Shown: positions 56,101 to 62,054 of the stretch, in pieces
Layout of the letters: every line of letters starts with the position of its first letter
How positions within the stretch are numbered: position 1 is the stretch's first letter
Assembly (NCBI GenBank): GCA_036785705.1
Contig: JAWUZG010000056.1
Span: forward strand, 16,102,001 to 16,166,000
DNA length: 64,000 bases
DNA from: Acanthornis magna
Lineage: Eukaryota; Chordata; Aves; Passeriformes; Acanthizidae
Direction of reading: 5' to 3'
Notes under the pieces: generated by a model
Database searches by the model: none
Seen by the model: the letters and a program-made list of their open reading frames with translations, nothing else
What the model was told of the DNA's origin: nothing
Made by a program: the position numbers and the translations under genes

Positions 56101-59100
56101 CACCGCCTGACTGGGGTTGGAGTTTTCTGCTTCCTCTCTCAGAAGGGTCAAATGAATTCACAATAGTTGATTCATAGCCCAGTGTGGAGCTGAAGGACAG
56201 AGGTCAGACAGGTTGAATTGCCTGTAATTTGCACAACCGCTCCCATGCTAGCCCTGGACTCATGGCAGCATTCAGAGGCAGAGCCCCCCAGGATCTCTGT
56301 GCTTGGGGGGCACTGATAATGCCCTGCACAGTGTCAGAGGTGCATTTCTGTTTAGCTTTTCCTGCAATTACCATGATGTTGCTCAGAGCTCAAAAATGAC
56401 ACAGTCATCTATTTAATTTCTGCTAAAAGCAACTTGTCTCCCTCAAAATAAAGACCTCTGTGTAACCTCTTAGGTGGGCCAAAGCTCTCCTAGCACTGCA
56501 CAGCTTCCCAGCTGCAGACAGGCAGCGTGCCTGGCGTGGCACAGCACATGGGCACATCCTGCTAGATAAGCACTTGCGTGGATCAGACAATGCCTGACAT
56601 TTGCAATGGGAAAGACGAACAGAAAGCACCATGGGAAAGCGTTTTGATCCCTTTGCACATTCCAGGAGAAAACTGTGTAATTTGGATATGAAGGGGGAAC
56701 TACTGAAGGGTCTTGAGAGATTCATTACCACTTGTGAAATCACAGAACCTTAGAGTGGCTTGGGTTGGAAGGGACCTTAAAGATTATCCAATTCCAACCC
56801 CCCGCCATGGGCAGGGACAACTTCCACTGTCCCAGGTTGCTCCAAGCCCTGTCCAACCTGGCCTTGGACACTGCCAGGGATGGGGCAGCCACAGCTGCTC
56901 TGGGCACCCTGTGCCAGGGCCTTACCACCCTCAAAGGGAAGAATTTCTTCTGTATATCTCACCTAAATTTCCTCTCCTTCAGTTTTAACCCATTCCTCCT
57001 TGTCCTGTCTCTCCAGGTCCTGATGAAGAGCTCCCCTCTGGCTTCCTTGTAGGACCCTTCAGACACTGGCAGGTTTTTATGAGGTCTCCACTCAACTCTC
57101 TCTTCTCCAGGCTGAGCAGCCCCAGCTCTCCCAGCCTTTCTCCGTAGGAGAGGTGCTCCAGTCCCCTCACCAACTTTGTGCTCTCCTCTGGACTTGCTCC
57201 AACAGCTCCATGTCCTTCCTACATTGGGGATGCCAGAACTGTGCACAGTATTCCAGGTGGAGTCTCATGAGAGCAGAGAGGGAGAATCACCCTCTTTTCT
57301 TATTCAGGTCCTCAGACCAAAACCAATTTTTCCATGGAGCCATGAAAACCTTTCCTTTCCTGATGATGAGGAAGGACTCATCCATGCAATACTCAGGCTA
57401 AAGTTAATCCAAAACCAGGCCTCCAAATGTATCTCAAACAAATAAAACTGTAAGTGGAGCACACACCATAATGGACTTGCAATCCCCTTAAGGGTCTGGA
57501 GGTAATCTTGCCATTTATTATTCATGCAGTACATAATCCTTTTTAAATAAATAAAAATTGATTGTTCCTTGCCCTAACAAGAACCCAGGCTAAAAGCCCA
57601 ATTCACAGCTCCTTAAAGAGGTGACATGCACTACAAAATCCTACCCAACACGGATGTCACAGAACCAGGTCCTGAATTATACCTCTTGGAGGTCATTGAT
57701 TACAACAGACTATGGATCATCTGACTATCACAGACTCATTTTTTAGTATATTAGAACGCAGAAGGAAAGGAGAAAGGAACGTCAAAAGGTTTAGTATATG
57801 CAAAGCTGAGCCTTCCTCATATGTTTTAACTTCTGTTCTGTAAATTTGGAGCAGAATAGCTGCAGGATAGCTGGTTTGGCAAACTTATGATGCTGAGAGC
57901 TACAGTTTTGTTCTAAGGCATCTGAATTATCATTAAAAACAAAATGGAAGAAGAATTTTGTGGATGCAATCTCAAATGTTCAGATAAAGGTGAATATTCC
58001 TGGATTAACTATCTTGCTGGACCAGTGTCGGAGGCCCAGCCACTGCCAAGCACTGAGGGACCTGACACTCTGTGAAGGCAAAGATTGCATTCCTTTCAAA
58101 AACTGGGCTTTGATGCTGTTAAAGGAGAGAGCTTACTACACAGAAATTTTCTGCAGTTTCTCAAAAATGTTGGAATTTTGGAATCATCTGATCTCTGAAG
58201 TTTGCTCTAAACCAAATTGCATGGCATTTTTGAATATAGGGCCTCTAGTTTGCCTGATATAATTATGTAGCTCAACTATCTCCAAAGAAATATTGTAATG
58301 TAACTCTTTTATTATATAAGAAAATAGGCAGTAGACACATGTAATCATAAAAAGATTGAGCAGGCTCATTTCCTGAAGTTTATTTCCTTTTCGTAACAAA
58401 TATTTACTGTCAAATGTTTATTGCTTTTACATTTGGATTTTTTTAATACTTTATTGAATTAAAAATACCACATTGCCATTGGCTAAAAGAGGAGACAGCT
58501 GTATTTGCCAATAATTTCTACAGCTAATGCCAGTGACCAGTGCCAATTTTTTTTTTGGTTCATATTTTTGTAGACAGCTTTGAGACTTATGATACAAGTA
58601 TTCTGCAGATGAGGCCTGAGAAACACAAAGGTGAAAAGAACACAAACTTCAGAGGTTTAAAAATCAAAAGTGATCATTTCCTCTACAGAATTTCCTTGCC
58701 TTGCCTTCAAACACCAGTTCAGAGTAACATAACAGGATGTAAATATTTGCTTAAATTAATGGCATGTGACATAACTGATCCAGAGCTTCTCAGGGTGAAT
58801 GCTAATTCTTAATGCACATCTGCAACAGAAATAATTCTAAATAAGAAACTGCAAATTGGTTCGAATCTGCTGAAGTTCTATGAGGCTTTCCATTAGGGAG
58901 CACTAATGTCCTCACAAAATATGCTTTTTTGGGGCGAGAAAGGAGAGATGGAGAAAAAGAGCACGGTTTTCATTGTGTTCTAAAGGTGTCAAGTAATTAG
59001 ACTGGTGAAAAAATCTTGGGAGACACAAACACCTGCTGCCTGTATCTCGCAGAGAACGGTGCCTCTTGGCACATTGTTCTGGCAAACAACATGTCCCTGA

Positions 59101-62054
59101 AGCAATTCCAGACTGGACATGCAACTTCTGTGTGAGAAATGCTGACCACCTACCAGCGGGCTGACATTCTCATTAGGCACTGGAATATCCAGAAACAGAA
59201 AGCTTTTTTATCACAACTAGGGAAATAGCAAAAATCTATTCCAAGAGCAGCCCAGCTGGGTGACACCCACACAAGTGGAAGAACTTGAGTCATGCTGGGT
59301 AGATCTGAGGTTTACTTTACAGACCTATATTCTAAGACTTTGCTTCCAGTACAGTAGTCCTGGTGGTCTGCATTTTCTTGATGGAGCTGGGAAATACAGC
59401 CTATCCAGATTCTTTTCCTATTGTTTTATATTAGCTAGTTTCCAAGTCCAAAATAAATAAAACAGCTAATGTGAAACTACGAGCATTTTCCCAGGACTTG
59501 CATGTGTTCAACAGTTTTAGTAATTTGGCACTTAGAAACCTCAGCTATCTCTGATTATTATTTTCTTTCTTAACACTGATTTAAGATCCCAAGCTTGTTC
59601 AAAATGAGAATGAGGGACAACTAAAAAATGCAAATAGCCAGTTTTTAAGAGGAAGAAACCTGTCTGCTCAGGTCTGTACAGGAGGGGATGCTGCCAGCTG
59701 GGGCTGGTGACCCAGCACAGCTTCACGACTTTCTTCTGGATATCTCCAAGGCCACACTGGAAGGAGGCACTTCCCCACTCCCTGTCTAAAGTGGGATGCA
59801 GGTGAGGTCTGCTCAGAATGAAAAGATCTAATTATGCGTAAGACCTTGTGCAAAGTTTAGCTGTCTAAATTTCAGAGGATGAGTCCAACAGCCTCCTCTC
59901 AAATACGACCTACATCGAGAGACAGCAACAATCAGTGTTTCCATTTTGCCAGCCAACCACGTGATACAAGCCACAATTCACCCAAATCCTGATTAAACAT
60001 CGTGTTGTTTAGAAAACACACAGGATTCTGCACAGAATTCTAAAAGGCCTCATGAAGCAAGCAGACATCAATATTTCCTCAGCACAGAGTTAAGAGTCAG
60101 CTCCTGAGAACACTGCAGTGGTGTGAAGGTGACGTCTGTGAAACGCCCAGACAGCCATCTAAGCTGACTCTGCGAAAGTAGCCAAACACTCTTGTGAGGG
60201 GAGACTTTCACCTCAGCTGAACTTCCAGGAAAACAATCTCTACAGAGCATTTCAGCAAAACAATGCCAAAAGGGAACAACGTGCAAACACCAGTTTTTCT
60301 GGGTCTGCTCTGGGAGATTACCAAGGGCGGTGTGGGGAAAGGAGAATGAGGCCTAAGCAGGAGCTGCTGACACAGAGCTCAAGGCCGTTTGACTTTCCAC
60401 CAGCAGCGCTGAAACTGAGGAAAACACAGACTCCTTTTCTCTTCCCCAGGGCCTGGCAGCTTCATTTCCACTTCCCACCTTGTTTGCAGCTAGAACCCAC
60501 GAGCTCTTACCTCCATATTCTTACAGAAGGTGGCGTTGGTCCCAAAGAGGATCTGGCACTGCTCGTCGGCGCTGTAGTGCATCCCCGGCAGCTTGTGAGG
60601 GAGCCGCACCGAGTGCTGGCTCCGGGGGTCTGTCAGCAGCAGGCAGGTGCTCACCTTGGACCTGCACGGCACAGGAGAGAGGCCCTGAGGGAAACACCTC
60701 GGAACTGCAAGGTTAGATGGCTGCTGCAGAGGGCTGCTGTCCTCTCTAACAGGGAATCTCACGGGGAACGGGGGGTTTTCCCTGGAAGCCTTCTAAATCA
60801 CTGAAAATTATGGATGGAAAGGTCCCTGGGAACTCATCCATGGCCCTAGGCCTCAAGGCAGGACAGATTGCATTCACAACATTCTGGGTTAAACGTTTGT
60901 CTAAACTGTTCCTAGAAATCTGACGGAGACTCAATTCTGCCCTCAGGCAACCCAGCCCAAAGCTTCGCCAGCCTTGAAATGACAGCTGGAAAGTCTTCCA
61001 TCATGTCTCACCTGAATTCTGAGCCCTTGACTTTTTTTCTTATCCATCAGAGGCATAAAGGGAAGATTTTTCTCTCTGCCTTCACAACAATCTTTTACAA
61101 ATTGGAGTATCACTGCAATATCAGGGGCCAGATGCAACCAGATGAGTTCAGATGCAACTTCTTTTTCAAATTCATGCCTTTAATGTAGCAGTAAATATAC
61201 CATTTTCTTTCATTATTTTCCTTTCTTTCCCACCTCTAGCCCCCAGAGTGGGCCATTTTCCATGCTGAATGCACTCCTAGCACAAAGCACTGTGCCAGGC
61301 ACTGTTTGTCAGAGAGCTGCACTGTAGGTTTAAGATTAGAACTGCAGAATTCAGACAATTCCAGTGCTTCCTCTAGTACATGAGATTTAACAAGTAATAG
61401 GACAGAAATCCTTCCTGAACAACAGAATATGATGAGCTCAAACATGGATGCAGTGGGAAAGAAGTTTACAGTGAACTGTTTTAGACCAAGGAGTGAGAAA
61501 ACACACCAGAATTACCTCCAGGCAAAGTAAAGTTTCAATAAAATAAAAGCTATTTAATAATAAGACAGTAAAAGCCACAGCACAATGCTGCAGCATCCTT
61601 CAGCAGAGATTTCTGCAGGCCACCTACACACAGATTCCTGCCATTGAAAAACTGAAGGGCATTTTCTGTAAAAGGAAGGGTCTCTGGGATTTTTTAAAAG
61701 ATGTTATCAGCACATTGACAACTGCACATAATTCTTCTGCCTCTCTTCAATCCTCGGTTTCAAAAGGCTATTGCAATGGAGACAGATTCAAACTTGCACA
61801 CCCTAATGACACATGTACACTTTTTTAAAAGGAAAATTGTTAATACTTCCACTTTAAAGCAACAGAGTGGATTCTTGCCTGATAGGATTTTTGACACTCA
61901 GCGCATTCCTTACTTTAGGAAGTTTTCAAGGTCGTCTCGGCTGCACGAAGACCAGGAAAGGTCACTTGGGTTCCTGCCCTTCACCCATTCTCCAGACATA
62001 ATGTGAGACCTCCCAGCACAGGGCTGATGATCATCATCGTGGCTCATTCCCATG
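2007..62054 (-). CDS. ADAMTS17: ADAMTS17, partial gene (13 internal coding exons)
   Basis: Thirteen exons join in one open frame of 616 codons with no stop. Their order is metalloprotease end, disintegrin-like, TSR1, cysteine-rich, spacer, TSR2, TSR3, TSR4 and start of TSR5, the standard ADAMTS plan. Residues such as [20 protein letters not shown] and [15 protein letters not shown] match my memory of vertebrate ADAMTS17. ADAMTS19, its closest paralogue, differs at these places (for example a shorter, differently spaced TSR1 and another residue set in TSR4). ADAMTS17 is a secreted extracellular-matrix protease; human mutations cause a Weill-Marchesani-like syndrome with short stature and lens dislocation. 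Both ends of the gene are outside the window. The start codon, signal peptide, furin site, HExxH core, PLAC domain, stop and polyadenylation site are therefore not visible. Residue numbers in the exon entries count from the first complete codon of the exon at 62054. Confidence 0.9.
2160..6240 (-). other. ADAMTS17 intron, 4.1 kb
   Basis: A phase 0 intron within TSR4. It holds the tight hairpin at 5895-5933 and a weaker 10-base-pair inverted repeat near 2505-2540. I see no gene. Confidence 0.9.
5895..5933. repeat. Near-perfect 18-base-pair inverted repeat with 3-base loop
   Basis: Left arm TGGTATTTTACCACATAC (5895-5912) and right arm GTATGTGGCAAAATACCA (5916-5933) pair with one mismatch around the loop CAG. 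It lies in the intron after the TSR3 exon. Its origin is unknown to me. Confidence 0.9.
6241..6445 (-). CDS. ADAMTS17: ADAMTS17 exon, TSR3 and first residues of TSR4
   Basis: This is the largest exon here, 205 bases. It follows the acceptor CTTTCCAG and ends at the donor GTAGGA. One base completes Arg497, and residues 498-565 end in phase 0. [16 protein letters not shown] to CEGRDC gives all six cysteines of TSR3. WEASEWSK begins TSR4. NGT (527) is a sequon. CSATCE has the Thr acceptor of the O-fucose site but Glu in place of the usual Gly after the second Cys. The exon is separated from the previous one by the 11.5-kb intron that is second largest in the window. Confidence 0.96.
11282..11303. 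repeat. T22 homopolymer
   Basis: Twenty-two T in a row. On the minus strand it reads as A22, but no element with a 3' end next to it was recognised on either side. Confidence 0.9.
13321..13348. repeat. Purine-rich tract (GAAA-type)
   Basis: A pure A/G run of about 28 bases with GAAAGAAAGAAGG units. Confidence 0.8.
15440..15605 (+). repeat. MIR-like ancient SINE relic
   Basis: CAAAGAGTTTGCAATCTAAG, AAGTCACACAGCCCATCCA, and GACCCAGTCCAGTGCTGGCC follow the order of an old MIR-like element with its AGAGxTTACAATCTAA head and TCACACAGC...CCAGTCCAGTGC tail. The preceding 15255-15330, with AAAGCACTTTGGGATC, may belong to another old repeat. Confidence 0.55.
17126..17186 (-). mobile_element. Short CR1 3' end relic
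   Basis: TCACAGAATATTCTGAGTTG and GGAACCCACAAGGATCATTG on the plus strand match the reverse complement of the 3' end of a CR1 subfamily whose copies start with a TATTCTGAGTTGGAAGG block. Only about 60 bases are recognisable. Confidence 0.8.
17928..18063 (-). CDS. ADAMTS17: ADAMTS17 exon, TSR2
   Basis: This 136-base exon follows the acceptor CTTGCAG and ends at the donor GTAAGG. Two bases complete Gly452; residues 453-496 follow, then two bases of Arg497. [29 protein letters not shown] and HPCQS complete the six cysteines of TSR2 with the two in the previous exon. NKT (465) and NDS (472) are N-glycosylation sequons. The RP-x-x-x-x-x-x-C spacing and the closing C-N-x-x-P-C are typical of C-terminal TSRs. 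Confidence 0.95.
18064..19919 (-). other. ADAMTS17 intron, 1.9 kb, GC-rich at its 5' end
   Basis: A phase 1 intron inside TSR2. The part next to the upstream exon (about 19400-19919) is GC- and CpG-rich compared with the rest of the window, and is open over long stretches on both strands for that reason. I recognise no gene. Confidence 0.88.
19920..20079 (-). CDS. ADAMTS17: ADAMTS17 exon, end of spacer and start of TSR2
   Basis: This 160-base exon follows the acceptor CGAACCAG and ends at the donor GTAGGG. It encodes residues 399-451 and one base of Gly452. [19 protein letters not shown] is the last spacer strand pair (LFxxxNxGxxYEY is common to the family). Sequons NYT (418) and NRS (423) lie in the linker. 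[15 protein letters not shown] starts TSR2. Its CSVQC has Gln where the O-fucose motif needs Ser or Thr. The next intron and this exon form a GC-rich patch. Confidence 0.95.
21854..21934. repeat. 15-base inverted repeat flanking a TG-rich tract
   Basis: CATATGAAACCAATT (21854-21868) and AATTGGTTTCAAATG (21920-21934) are complementary at 14 of 15 positions. Between them lie 51 bases, including a GTGTGTGTATGTGTGTATA tract at about 21900-21920. Confidence 0.85.
23205..23330 (+). repeat. MIR-like ancient SINE relic
   Basis: CTTATAGATACAAATGTTAA, AAGGGACTGGCCCATGGATG and GACAGCTCTGGGATTACAGT match, with many changes, the MIR blocks for a tRNA-derived SINE in plus orientation. Confidence 0.5.
23944..24101 (-). 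CDS. ADAMTS17: ADAMTS17 exon, spacer domain middle
   Basis: This 158-base exon follows the acceptor CATTCCAG and ends at the donor GTAACT. Two bases complete Ala346; residues 347-398 follow, ending in phase 0. [33 protein letters not shown] and [10 protein letters not shown] form the centre of the spacer, where ADAMTS proteins share a WxI, an AGTxxxYxR and a G-P-T. It is free of cysteines and of N-glycosylation sequons. This too was found by expected peptide; no long open frame marks it out. Confidence 0.95.
27665..27735 (-). repeat. MIR-like relic, reverse orientation
   Basis: CATGAGCAAATTGCAACACC followed by CTCAGTTTCCCCTGCCACAA resembles the reverse complement of the MIR core (gcctcagtttccccatctg). 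Only about 70 bases are recognisable. Confidence 0.45.
28567..28583. repeat. TA dinucleotide run
   Basis: A run of eight TA units, about 17 bases, in the intron just before the 81-base spacer exon in genome order. Confidence 0.85.
28811..28891 (-). CDS. ADAMTS17: ADAMTS17 exon, spacer domain (81 bases)
   Basis: This is the smallest exon, 81 bases. It was found from the peptide expected between its neighbours. The acceptor is CCATAG and the donor GTAAAA. Two bases complete Gly319; residues 320-345 read [19 protein letters not shown] and KPAHSFL, and one base of Ala346 follows. The strand pattern with IPAGA and IRVxE is seen at the start of the spacer in nearly all ADAMTS proteins. There are no cysteines, as expected. 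Although 81 is a multiple of three, the exon starts and ends inside codons. Skipping it would keep the frame and remove a core beta strand. Confidence 0.95.
28892..36335 (-). other. ADAMTS17 intron, 7.4 kb
   Basis: A phase 1 intron at the start of the spacer domain. It holds a short relic of an old amniote repeat at 29712-29748 and several A-rich runs. I recognise no gene. Confidence 0.88.
29712..29748. repeat. Short relic of a CATTGACTTCAATGGAC-type old repeat
   Basis: CCAATGGCTTCACTGGACTT followed by TGAATCAGGCC resembles the half-palindrome seen at 62941-62972 and its usual continuation in other amniotes. It is short and degraded. Confidence 0.45.
36336..36456 (-). CDS. ADAMTS17: ADAMTS17 exon, end of cysteine-rich domain and start of spacer
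   Basis: This 121-base exon follows the acceptor TCATTAG and ends at the donor GTGAGT. It encodes residues 279-318 and one base of Gly319. [18 protein letters not shown] and CSGDGKTC are the conserved end of the ADAMTS cysteine-rich domain (GCDxxxxSxxxxDxCGxCxGxGxxC). After the last cysteine the cysteine-free spacer begins with [15 protein letters not shown] at residue 313 is an N-glycosylation sequon. The exon is isolated, with introns of more than 7 kb on both sides. Confidence 0.95.
38672..38708. repeat. Tandem duplication of about 15 bases
   Basis: The unit ATTTAATAACAGTAC occurs twice in a row and is followed by a partial third unit (ATT). Confidence 0.85.
39711..39749. repeat. Pyrimidine-rich tract
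   Basis: An almost pure C/T stretch with CCTTCC and CCCTCCC units, on the plus strand. On the transcribed strand it reads as a purine tract. Confidence 0.8.
44035..44162 (-). CDS. ADAMTS17: ADAMTS17 exon, cysteine-rich domain
   Basis: This 128-base exon follows the acceptor TTTTTCCAG and ends at the donor GTGGAG. The first two bases complete Asp236, and residues 237-278 follow with phase 0 at the end. [23 protein letters not shown] and LCVHGKCQ are typical of the ADAMTS cysteine-rich domain, where DGTxC and the closing GxC are conserved. This domain, with the spacer, usually carries exosites for substrate recognition. The donor GTGGAG is the weakest of the set, with G at +3 and +4 in place of the usual A. 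Confidence 0.94.
44163..44985 (-). other. ADAMTS17 intron, 823 bases
   Basis: The smallest intron here, phase 1, inside the cysteine-rich domain. I see nothing in it beyond splice signals. Confidence 0.9.
44986..45152 (-). CDS. ADAMTS17: ADAMTS17 exon, end of TSR1 and start of cysteine-rich domain
   Basis: This 167-base exon follows the acceptor CCTCAG and ends at the donor GTGAGT. Its first base completes Pro180; residues 181-235 follow, then one base of Asp236. PGPGGKNC to CENLPCP completes TSR1. [12 protein letters not shown] opens the cysteine-rich domain; FRxxQC at this place is found throughout the ADAMTS family. The stretch [12 protein letters not shown] is an ADAMTS17/19-type insertion relative to shorter relatives. 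The acceptor region lacks a long uninterrupted pyrimidine run but keeps a clear CAG. Confidence 0.94.
45153..47433 (-). other. ADAMTS17 intron, 2281 bases
   Basis: A phase 2 intron that splits TSR1. It contains a short CTG run near 47300. I see no gene or clear interspersed repeat. Confidence 0.9.
47434..47579 (-). CDS. ADAMTS17: ADAMTS17 exon, end of disintegrin-like domain and start of TSR1
   Basis: This 146-base exon follows the acceptor CTTGCAG and ends at the donor GTAAGT, a near-consensus site. It encodes residues 132-179 and two bases of Pro180. [10 protein letters not shown] closes the disintegrin-like domain. The linker PEHVDGD leads into the central thrombospondin type 1 repeat at [19 protein letters not shown] and WSQW are WxxW sites for C-mannosylation. 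CSRTCG fits the C-x-x-S/T-C-G site for O-fucosylation by POFUT2, which aids secretion of ADAMTS proteins. Three of the six TSR1 cysteines are here and three are in the next exon. Confidence 0.96.
47580..48669 (-). other. ADAMTS17 intron, 1090 bases
   Basis: A phase 0 intron inside the disintegrin-like domain. The only feature I see is an AT/AC microsatellite at 48361-48392. Confidence 0.9.
48361..48392. repeat. AT/AC dinucleotide microsatellite
   Basis: A mixed run of AT and AC dinucleotides, about 32 bases long, with a central ACACACAT break. Confidence 0.9.
48670..48771 (-). CDS. ADAMTS17: ADAMTS17 exon, disintegrin-like domain middle
   Basis: This 102-base exon (34 codons, phase 0 at both ends, residues 98-131) is too short to stand out as an open reading frame. 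It was found by looking for the peptide expected between its neighbours. The acceptor is TTACAG and the donor GTAATC. It starts HLMCAGLWC and ends DGTECGADK, with four cysteines. The pattern CxxLWC followed by a Cys-rich stretch and DGTxCG is diagnostic of ADAMTS disintegrin-like domains. Because the length is a multiple of three, skipping it would keep the frame but would remove four cysteines. Confidence 0.95.
49751..49790. repeat. Tandem duplication, two copies of 20 bases
   Basis: TGTCTCTATAAAACAGATCA is followed directly by TGTCTCTATAAAATAGATCT; 18 of 20 positions agree. Confidence 0.9.
51112..51184. repeat. TG/CA-rich microsatellite region
   Basis: Interrupted GTGTGTGT and ATATGTGTGTGT runs followed by ACACACACA. 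The TG half and the CA half are partly complementary and could fold back. Confidence 0.85.
52012..52037. repeat. A-rich tract (A16-G-A9)
   Basis: A nearly pure run of A. No retroposed sequence is visible upstream. Confidence 0.9.
52290..52470 (+). repeat. MIR-like ancient SINE relic
   Basis: The stretch has the usual order of such old repeats: a block resembling ...ATCTAAACAGAC..., then TTTTATCACTCCATTCTAC, GATGAGGAACAGAGAAGG, a TTAAATATCTTGCTGAAAG block and a CTGAACCAGAGCTG block. These correspond to the cattttacagatgaggaa and ttaagtgacttgcccaag region of MIR-type elements. It is heavily mutated. Confidence 0.55.
56738..57296 (-). mobile_element. CR1 LINE fragment, 3' end, 5'-truncated
   Basis: The plus strand opens with CACAGAACCTTAGAGTGGCT and GGTTGGAAGGGACCTTAAAG, the reverse complement of the avian CR1 3' end. 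It continues through the known CR1 tail to GGGAGAATCACCCTC. CR1 is the main LINE of birds and is usually cut short at its 5' end, as here. The copy is about 560 bases long, lies in the same sense as the ADAMTS17 transcript and looks fairly well preserved. It has no complete reverse transcriptase and cannot move by itself. Confidence 0.92.
60511..60661 (-). CDS. ADAMTS17: ADAMTS17 exon, start of disintegrin-like domain
   Basis: This 151-base exon follows the acceptor GTGCAG and ends at the donor GTAAGA. Its first base completes Lys47, and it encodes residues 48-97. It starts SKVSTCLL and contains [17 protein letters not shown], the hallmark of ADAMTS disintegrin-like domains (a tyrosine, a short acidic stretch, then QCQ). 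There are three cysteines. NAT at residue 89 is an N-glycosylation sequon. The domain is named for similarity to snake disintegrins, but in ADAMTS proteins it serves mainly to support the active-site cleft and bind substrate. Confidence 0.95.
60662..61913 (-). other. ADAMTS17 intron, 1252 bases
   Basis: The intron lies between the last metalloprotease exon and the first disintegrin-like exon. It interrupts a Lys codon after its second base. It holds a degenerate ancient CR1 copy at about 60795-61125 and nothing else that I recognise. Confidence 0.9.
60795..61125 (-). mobile_element. Ancient, degenerate CR1/L3-type LINE relic
   Basis: The plus strand has the order of blocks of an old CR1 or L3 3' end in reverse complement: a TGGAAAGGTCC-like start, an ACATTCTGGGTTAAACGTTTG block, a CAGGCAACCCAGCCCA-like block and a TTCACAACAATCTTTTACA block. 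Many substitutions and small gaps mark it as far older than the copy at 56738. Confidence 0.6.
61914..62054 (-). CDS. ADAMTS17: ADAMTS17 exon, end of metalloprotease domain
   Basis: This 141-base exon follows the acceptor CAACAG and ends at the donor GTAAGG. It begins with the third base of a split codon (expected Asn), encodes residues 1-46 and ends with two bases of a split Lys codon. MGMSHDDDH holds the third zinc-binding His of the HExxHxxGxxH/D motif, and HIMSG is the Met-turn of metzincin proteases. The first two zinc His and the catalytic Glu must be in the previous exon, beyond the right edge. The exon closes with [14 protein letters not shown], the usual end of the catalytic domain in this family. 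Nothing suggests loss of catalytic function here. Confidence 0.94.

Larger units (their letters stand above)
48772..60510 (-). other. ADAMTS17 intron, 11.7 kb
   Basis: This is the largest intron in the window and sits between two disintegrin-domain exons (phase 0). It holds a sense-strand CR1 fragment (56738-57296), a MIR-like relic (52290-52470), a TG-rich microsatellite (51112-51184), an A-rich tract (52012-52037) and a 20-base tandem duplication (49751-49790). I see no other gene in it. Confidence 0.9.

Noticed and set aside
56713..57445. Several open frames on both strands around 56.7-57.4 kb
   Set aside because: They are translations of the CR1 3' end and its complement, not host genes.
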